A stretch of DNA of 64,000 nucleotides, from NCBI RefSeq assembly GCF_008831285.2, contig NC_045143.1, forward strand, positions 5,031,503 to 5,095,502. The letters run 5' to 3'. Position numbers and translations under genes: made by a program. This document shows, piece after piece, positions 49,493 through 64,000 of this stretch (position 1 is the stretch's first letter; each line of letters starts with the position of its first letter). This stretch comes from Nymphaea colorata. Taxonomy: Eukaryota > Streptophyta > Magnoliopsida > Nymphaeales > Nymphaeaceae. A model generated the notes under the pieces. That model did no database searches and was not told the origin of the DNA. It was given only the letters and a program-made list of their open reading frames with translations.

Positions 49493-52400
49493 TCAAGCAG
49501 CAGGAACCTTTTTCCCATCTTCAATAAAATAAATTGCAGTTTCTGGAACCTGTTGCAGATTAATAAAGCAACACAACAGCGTGCAAGTTGTTAAATTCTT
49601 TTCTAGATGTAAAGCAGGTAAATAGAGTGCAACAAGTTGAGCAATAATATTCCAAATCCACTTTAGGATGAAATATGAACATCAATGAGAGACAGCATGT
49701 ATAAGACAATTAAAGGACACAAGGAGAAGCAGGTATCTCTGTGATACTAGAAGCAGTCAGACATAAAAGTTCAGCAGATTTTCAATCCAGGAATCAGCTA
49801 AACTTGGATGAATTGCAAGTATAAGCAAGAATACTTTGTCAAGGCAAATGCCTAGTACAGGATGACACTACTGTCGCCACTGGATATTCAAACAAGGTTC
49901 ACAGCATGGCACCTGCCATTTTCATACAGGACTCTCTGTATATATTAAACCTACAGTGCATCAATAGTCCTTACCCATGGAGACCCAACCAAGCAGGAGC
50001 AAGAGGAAAAACAAAAAAAAGGCAGACAACAGTTAATCCTAATCCCATTTGATTTCCAGTTAAAAAAGAGCATACTCATATCTTTACCGTTGAAAAGAGG
50101 TGATCCGTTAAAGGTTCCAACATGAAGAGAGATAGAAGGGTAAATGTGCAGATAAAGAAGTAAACAAGGGAGATCACAAACACTAGGTGAGGTTGGTTAC
50201 CAAGCAGCCTAGACTGATTTGATTCAACTGAGAAAAATTAGAAACAGGTTGATCCCATCAAGTTCGTACTGGTTTACCTATTAGTGTGACTGGTAGGCCT
50301 GGAGCCCAAGAGAAAGTTTGAACTCCAAGGTCAGAGCCTAACAACGAAACGCCCAAGCATGTGCAGTGCTTTAGCAAATCAATATACTTTAGGAAAAAAA
50401 TTTCCCAAGATTGGACTACGCAGGGAAGCCATATAATTTGGCTCAAATTAAGCCTACCCTTTGAACTACACTGACTCTGGTGCCTGGACCAAGTCCCAAT
50501 CTCATTTGGAGCCATTTATATGCTTATGAAATATGAGAGCCTTGTTTCAATCACTAAACAAACTTAATTCTTCGATTGCACATGAATAGATGTAAGGACA
50601 AAAAAGAAAAGCCACCTACATCTGGCCACGTCTCAGTTATGAACTCAACAATATCATAGGATATATCTCCTTGGACGTCAATTTGGTCCTTTTCAGTTGG
50701 CCCCTGAGATGGGTAAACACAAAGAGCATGAGAATTCGTAGGTCAAGCTTTGTTTAGAATTTATGCAATGAAATAATTCAATATACCTTAACAACAGAGG
50801 CTCCAGTAGCAAACTTTTTCCCAAGTTTCTTTGAAGCATCACTCAGTTTGACACCTAATCATCCATCAATTTATTCTATAAATACAAAGCAACAAAACTA
50901 GCAAAGTGTAGAGAGGGTTATTCAAGGAGCGGGGAAAAATAATGAAGATTAAACCACCTACCAAAGAGCTCAAGGCCTTTCACAATCGTCACACATTTCC
51001 GTTTGTTACGAACCACTTTCTCAATGATGATTTCTTGCTTCTCCTGCAAAGGAACAGTTTTAATATATAATTGCTTGATGAATGATTTTAGCACTCCAAT
51101 GATACTAAGTATAAATAATCAGCAAACAGGGCCGGTCATGAATACAAATGCATAAAAATTTCCAGAATAGTGAGAACCTTCAAATAACATGGGCAAAATT
51201 TCGTTTTAGTTCATAGTGGAAGTAATCATGGATAAAACAGTTGCTAGAAGCCTTGGCACAATAAAGTGAAAAGTGACAAGAGAAAGAATATAATGATTTG
51301 TGGAAAGTTTCTTAAACAAACAATATCTAAAAAAAAAAACAGGAAAAGAAAAAATGCATATCCAAGCAGCTGCCCCAAAATAAGTTAACAATGTTCATCT
51401 TCATCATTTTACCTAGTTACAGATTCTTATATCAACAAACAAATGAACAGAGAAATGCCACACTAAACAAGTCATTCTGGAGAACTCTCCTCCAAAAATG
51501 TTACCATCTCCCATCTTGCATCGCATTTTCATGTATATCTGTCTACGAACCAAAAAATGAAGACAGTCATTCTAGTATGATCCACTTTTAGTATGTGCTG
51601 CTTACATGGCTCTTTATTATTTTGTATGTTATGATTACTTTGATATGTCAATGCCATTAGTGAATGTTGAAAAATTAAAATCTGAAACTTTACAAACCTG
51701 TAATTAGATTCTTAGAATGTGAAGGTGATTAGTGATTTTGACCTTACAAATTATCCAAACAAAATAAGAGGTGAAACATATGAAAGAAAAGTTGTTGTAC
51801 TAGCCTTTTTCTTGATTTTACCACCAGGAAGACGCTTTACTTCTTCTTGCTTGGGTGCAGAGACACTACCTGCAATAATAAAAAATATCTAGAAGCAGTT
51901 GTCACTGGTATCAAATTATACAAAACTTCCGAATTGAGACTCCTCTCACATTTAACGTACTTGTTGTTGTATACAAAGCCCATGGATCAGCACAATAAAT
52001 GCTGCAGATATATGCAGACATGAAATGTAAAAGATGAACCATAACCAGCATCCCAGAGAACAAAGTAGCATGGATTACATTGGTAAATGGGAACTTGCAG
52101 ATTTATATCAAAATTCAAAAGTAAGATGCAACACATGATATTTAAGGACCAACTAAGAACTCCAAAATTAGAGATACCATTTGGTAAATAACTGGTCTGT
52201 CAGCTTCTTTCAAGATGACCAAAACTACTCAAGACATCTACATGGGGCACTTGCATATTTACATCAGAAGGAAGAAGCAATACTTGGTATTAAGGACCAA
52301 AATGATACTCCAAAACTAGAGATATTCTTTGTGAAAAAACGGATGATCTGTTTCAAACCATCAAGATGGCCAAAGGTGATCAAGATATCTACGTGATTGT

Positions 52401-53433
52401 ATCCAAGTTACTTTGGGAAAGCAGAATTTACTCAACGGGTGTTATGCTTGTAATAAACCTAAAGGCCTAAAGAGTACATCGAGTATTTGATATGGATTTG
52501 TCTCTTCTTAGTATGATGCGATAAGCAGCGGTCTCAAGTCCTGAGAGAAAACCTTGGAGCAAATTGGTTCAGGCCAAATATCTCGTGTTTCACAGCTTGA
52601 GGTTTACATAAAGCAATCACAAGGGCTCTCATGGTTGGAAGCATAAGGGCCGGCGTCATTACTTGCTATAGCAGCGCAATGGATGACGGGAAATGGAACC
52701 GAACTAAGAATTTGAGAATCATCCATGGAAAGTCCGTTCTCCCATTTACTATGAAGGAAAGCTCATCATGAAGACTCATCACCAAGCAAAGCACCAACCG
52801 GCAGAATGATGATCCCAAACAAACTGCCAACAATTGTTACAGAAAAGTTGATCCCTAGTCGGTTGTCCCGCTAGCCGATAAACCACCGGACATTTTCCAG
52901 ATTAAAAACAATGAAGAATATCTCACCGGAAATACGTACTTCAACGAATAGCAATCACTCACAACATCAACGAAAAACAAAAATAAAATGCAAGCATCGA
53001 TCTCTACCACAATAAGCACAGCAAGACGAAGCACCAAGTTACCATCTTTCGGTGAGAAACGAATTCGAGACGCCAAAAGAATCTTACCAGAAGCAGCGGC
53101 CGAATTATCTCCTTCTCCGGAGATTCCAGTCGACCGCAGCTGCTCCGCCGCTTTAGCCACCTCCTTCTCGTTTGCTTCTGCAAATCGAAATACACAGACA
53201 AAATCAGAGAGACTCCGATAAGAACCCCAAAAACGAAACAAAAAAATGGGGAAATCAAGTGACAGCTTAAGTTTGTGTGCTTTACCTTTGATGAGATCGG
53301 GATAAACATCAGGGGCGTTAGCAATGAGCCAAGGCTTGCATTTCTCGAAATCCGGGCCGAACTCGCAGTATTCGGGCGGCAGTCCACAGACGCCGCAGTA
53401 GACCACGCGCAGAGGCTGGGGTTTCTCCGCCAT
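49493..53433 (-). CDS. DENR: DENR/Tma22 density-regulated protein, SUI1 domain
   Basis: Seven exons, in transcript order, give 197 residues: 53433-53286, 53177-53088, 51869-51805, 51043-50962, 50854-50787, 50703-50620 and 49549-49493. The phase is consistent throughout. DENR pairs with MCT-1 to recycle 40S subunits and support reinitiation after upstream ORFs in the cytoplasm. The N-terminal cysteines ([15 protein letters not shown], then KCK; Cys13, 16, 23 and 32) are the DENR metal-binding region. A variable acidic/serine linker and the basic KIKKK follow. The C-terminal SUI1/eIF1 fold includes [35 protein letters not shown] and [15 protein letters not shown]. The length matches the family (about 198). 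The start MAEKP fits the family and lies just 3' of a GA-rich leader. The intron after KIKKK appears to start GC rather than GT (AAG|GCTAGT). It is convergent with MPP beta. Confidence 0.92.
52090..52390 (+). repeat. Diverged tandem duplication in DENR intron 2, period about 148-150 bp
   Basis: Two adjacent copies share acttgca.atttaca/tatca, aaggacca, ctccaaaa-taga, gat.accat/tttt.gt, tctgt and caagat..ccaaa in the same order. Each ends with caagacatctac or caagatatctac. The divergence suggests an old event. It is intronic and of no evident function. Confidence 0.65.
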
Positions 53434-53440
53434 GACCACC

Positions 53441-53458
53441 TCTCTTTCTCTCTCGCCT
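53441..53458 (-). promoter_or_regulatory. GA-rich leader of DENR
   Basis: Immediately upstream of the start codon on the minus strand, a gagagagaaagagaggtggt run fits a purine-rich plant 5' leader. The transcription start is not determined. Confidence 0.35.
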
Positions 53459-53588
53459 TCAGTTGGAGCCTGCGATCTTCTTTGACAGTCTGCTTTTCGA
53501 ACTATATAAAATTGGGAAGCAAGGCTTCGTCGAATCAGAATACCAAAAGAAAGGCTCCCACGGAATTTGTTCTTAAAGAGTCCTGCTG

Positions 53589-53680
53589 TAGGGACGTTAA
53601 CGGTTCGGATATACTAAATAATCTAATTCAAACCCAAAACTCGATGAAATCCAGATGTAATTAGTAATTGGATACGAATT
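53589..53680. mobile_element. One end of a TAGGGATGTCAACGG-family element
   Basis: TAGGGACGTTAACGGTTCGG at 53589 is close to the left end at 14294. It is followed by AATTCAAACCC-type words. The other end was not located. Confidence 0.4.
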
Positions 53681-54058
53681 TGGTCTAAGATTTTTCTTAC
53701 GCAATTTCATGGACATCACAGTTTCATAGCTAACGGAATCCGATCACATAAATTACATGTGAAAATCCTGAATTGGGTAAAAGGAATATTTCATTGCGGA
53801 GTATTTAATCTAATCGTTGACATGAGATTGTCAAAGACCAAATACTTTTCATAGGATCCAAGACTGCATTAGTACCTGAAGTAAAACCAATATATATTAG
53901 CTAGTATTTGATGTAGAATTAATACATGTTAGCTAGTACAACTCTTCCACCTCATTAGCAAGCACACGTGAAAATCAAATTGACAACATTGAAAATCAAA
54001 CTGACAACATAAGGTCTCTAGCACCACTCAACCAGTTGTATTATATCCTTAAAAGTAA

Positions 54059-54150
54059 GCATGGGCATAGGGGCCGGCCCGATAAGAACCCGGCTTGGGC
54101 TGGCCCGACACCCACAACCTACGCTTGGCCGGATTAAATTATAAAATATA

Positions 54151-54232
<82 letters not shown>

Positions 54233-54350
54233 ACAACAGTTATCGGGTCCACTCAAGCAGGCCTGATAATATTTCAGACCGGCCAATGACTTTTTTCTGG
54301 GCTCGGGCCTGGGCCCGAGTTAGGCCGGGTATCAGGTACCCGCGGCAGCC
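54059..54350. mobile_element. GGCC-word element with internal (AT)n, copy 2
   Basis: The left region reads gcatgggcataggggccggc and the right region gcggcagccctaccc, which form a weak inverted pair. An (AT)n run of about 77 bp (about 54152-54228) lies inside. The gataatatttcagaccggcc block matches the copy at 28045. There is no coding capacity. Confidence 0.5.
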
Positions 54351-54360
54351 CTACCCAGTA

Positions 54361-56183
54361 CCCAACCTTATTTAGAAGCTACTGACTTATTGATTACTGC
54401 TTATAAACATTATATAACGAACCAAGCCCAAATGGTCACGACCCCCTCGACATGAGTGTATTTCTAAAAAAAAATCTATTAATATTTTTTGAACTTTTTA
54501 ATAAAATAATAAATTTTAACGTAAACATATAAGCCACATTGTTAGATGTGTCCCAGATTACTATTAACAAGCTTATAGAGGTGGGTTTCAAAATCAAACA
54601 TTTTTACTAGAGAAGACAAGCCACGGATGCAAGTCATTTCACAGATTAACCAAGAATGCATTCCTCGGGTGATTCAGCACTACACTAACAGTTAGCAGCA
54701 CTTACCAATCAAATTTACAAAGCTATTGCCCTTCTCAAAAGAGAATCATATGTTTTCCTCAGCTTGGATTCTAGATCAGTTCCGTAAGAGTATCAACTGA
54801 AATACAGTTTAAGAATTGTCTTCCACCAGTTTTCGAAGCTTGGAGTTTTATATGAGAAAGGAAACACGTTGTTTGAGGACATGTTCGATCGGGCCACTAC
54901 AAGTTCAACGCATGGTGGGAGCCTTTTAATACGGTGCCGGATCATGTTAGCAGGTTTACTTTTAAATGTAATGGGATTCAGTCTTAAGTTAATTCAAATT
55001 TCTCAAAACTCAAATTGGGTGCTCATTTACATATCAAGCTTAGACCCAACTGTTAACCAGATCCTATTCTCATTCCCAAACCTCAGTGGCCACATCCGAA
55101 CAAGGTTCTGGATTTGTGCTGGCGACAAGAAATCCGAGTTGATATCCGTAAGTTCCAAGATTTGTGAAACTCAAGAAGAAAATGTGGTAGCACGGTTAGT
55201 TTGCATTCCTTTGATGATGATGGAATCCACCAGTTTCCTCAAGCATCAAAAGAAATGTGCATTTATACTTTCATTCATCTATTTCTTGTGTAAAAAATCG
55301 TCTACATCCCTCACAGATTGGTACGTTTCGCATTTGCTTCGGCACCGAGCCTAGAGGTGCCCATCCCCGTTTCAAGCACAACCCTGAGAAGCCACAATCG
55401 TCTGTGACCCCAAACTAGATGAACTGCTGTAGTAGCATGTCTTCTTGTAATCATCTTCTGCAGAAGTGGACTTCAACAAACTCCTAAATGCATGACTAAA
55501 TGGAGCGGATAACCTCCCTTGTCACTGTCTCCAACTCAACATACAAACGGAGCAGGTTGGCTGTGATCATTTGCCCAAATACAAGTTCAATAACATGTAA
55601 AGCAAGTTTGGAGTCTTCGGAACAGAACTTGCTAGAAGCAGTCAACATAAATCATCTTTGACCAACCCAAGCTGCAGCAGTCCCACTCCAAATGATAACA
55701 ACAATGAACTTATGAAGGCGTACAACACCAATAACCATATACTGATTCAGTCCGAACACATGTGGACAACATAGAACCATCAATCATTTAGCCAGCCTTC
55801 TAGGCTTGTACTGAAACTGAGATCAAGGACTACTCCCCCTGCACATAACAAAAGTATATGTAATCCTTCCATGCCAGTAAGTGGACCCTTTGTGCGACGC
55901 AATAAAAGGAACTAACACCTGACTTTTTGTTTCCAGACTAGCCAAGCAGGTACGTGCTTGTTTTTCTTTCTCCAGATAATTGCTGAGCTATGTACAACAG
56001 TGGTTACACTGAAACCAAAAGGCTAACCAAAACAAGAAGACTTGGCATCAAATGGTCCAAAAAACCACTCGATGCCTGCTTGACATAACCACCCTTCTTC
56101 ATGTTGTTTCAAAATCCACTGGCATGAATTGGACAAAATTTATGGATTGGAGAGAAGATAAATATGTATTTACTCATCTTATA
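54361..56183. other. Spacer and probable 3' UTR of the minus-strand 743-residue gene
   Basis: A 161-codon + frame at 54869-55354 has no recognisable homology, no splice context and unremarkable composition. I do not call it a gene. The last few hundred bases before 56184 are expected to be 3' UTR of the minus gene. Confidence 0.45.
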
Positions 56184-63122
<6,939 letters not shown>

Positions 63123-64000
63123 ATAGGACCCCTGGGAACATGGATTGATAGGAAATGGTTCATCACCAGACGAAAGCTCGCCAAGTTTTCAACATAACGC
63201 ATCAAACTAGATATGCGGAGGCCCAAGCCGCAGACACACTGATGGATTGAAACATTGATCGATACGCCATTTATTACAAGCAGGAATGGTCCAAAGCACA
63301 TGTGGAGATCCAATTAGAGGCTAAGACATAACCGTTTCTCTTAGTTCCTTCACCATTATGTCGTACCAAAGGAATCTACCACTGTTTGTCGAATCCTTTT
63401 GTTCAAGCAACCAAGTAGACTCTGTAACAATTATCTTCGGCATTATTCTTTTCCACTGTTATACATCATACAAACAACGGAACAGGATAAGCATTAAAGA
63501 GTTTATGGAAAGCAACCAAACAAAAAATAAGACCAGCTTTTCTCTGAAAGCGAAGTAGAAAAATCATGGGTACAACCACCCAATGCAGAAAACTTGATAT
63601 GGATAGGCGTCAATGTCCAGATTGCCATGGACGCATAATCTCAAATGCTCGCATATGAGACTGACCCAATATGTAAGAGGCAAAGAAACACAGAACAAGA
63701 CTGTTACCAGAGAGGCGATTCTGGACAACCACTCACCTGCCAACCTTCTCAACGAAACAAAGAAACCATTTCATATTATCGGCCTTTCCACGACTAGTAT
63801 CGAACAAAGGGAGTTCCTGCAATCCTGCCCGCCATGAACCACATCATCCGCCCTCATCCCCGTGTTCGAAGGTTCAAGAAAGGAAGTTCCCGCCTTGGTG
63901 CGACAACGCAAAGCGAGTCTGGACTCTGGCTTCCTTCCTCCTCGAGACCTACCTTTATGCCGCATCACTCTGACTCGACGCGAGTGGGTGCACAACCTGT
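63123..64000. other. Upstream region of the 743-residue gene
   Basis: GC content rises toward the window end (63830-64000), as expected for a promoter or a non-coding first exon of the minus-strand gene, or for the start of a neighbour. The frames there are arginine-rich and unconvincing. No TATA box or exon could be fixed. Confidence 0.4.

Noticed and set aside
54869-55354. 161-codon + frame
   Set aside because: The longest unspliced orphan frame in the spacer, but with no homology, no promoter or splice context and ordinary non-coding composition.

Overview
This is nuclear DNA from a flowering plant. Five protein genes can be rebuilt exon by exon with GT-AG splice sites (plus one probable GC-AG intron) and consistent reading phase. 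They sit in large AT-rich spacers full of degenerate non-autonomous DNA transposons, long (AT)n tracts and small tandem duplications. The plant origin rests on the gene set: a membrane-anchored calcineurin B-like protein, a B-class GATA factor with a C-terminal LLM motif, a plant-type mitochondrial processing peptidase beta subunit, and plant-style MITEs. Codon use is not strongly GC-biased. I cannot place the species more narrowly from sequence alone. I see no rRNA, no convincing tRNA gene, no CRISPR array, and no intact retrotransposon or transposase ORF.

Layout. 1-5036: spacer with degenerate repeats and a diverged tandem duplication. 5037-9143 (+): two-exon gene for a small single-pass membrane protein of unknown function, with a 3.7 kb intron holding two copies of one degenerate repeat. 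9144-18346: spacer with a hAT-like MITE nested inside another MITE, (CT)n(AT)n microsatellites and several TAGGGATGTCAA-ended elements. 18414-24404 (+): eight coding exons of a CBL10-type calcium sensor, preceded by an overlapping upstream ORF in strong initiation context. 24405-36600: about 12 kb with no gene I can support, but with a CACTA-type MITE, two CAGTGGC-ended MITEs, a second hAT-like MITE and a GGCC-word element. 36738-38311 (+): three-exon LLM-domain B-GATA factor of the GNC/GNL type. 38312-43166: spacer with a roughly 100 bp (AT)n tract and a third hAT-like MITE. 43167-47689 (+): nine-exon MPP beta subunit. 49493-53433 (-): seven-exon DENR/Tma22 translation factor, convergent with MPP beta. 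56184-63122 (-): six-exon gene for a 743-residue protein I do not recognise, with a 186-bp near-perfect palindrome in its second intron.

The genes do not form a pathway. They are independent housekeeping and regulatory genes: calcium/salt signalling, chloroplast and growth transcription control, mitochondrial protein import and respiration, and translation reinitiation. The most unusual material is the transposon layer. At least three elements of 473-491 bp share TAGRGRTG-like ends, 8-bp imperfect target duplications and interiors made of reiterated GAGCTCGA-like words. One of them interrupts a different MITE family that is also present elsewhere in the window, so the insertion history can be read directly. 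I found no new enzymatic or defence system.
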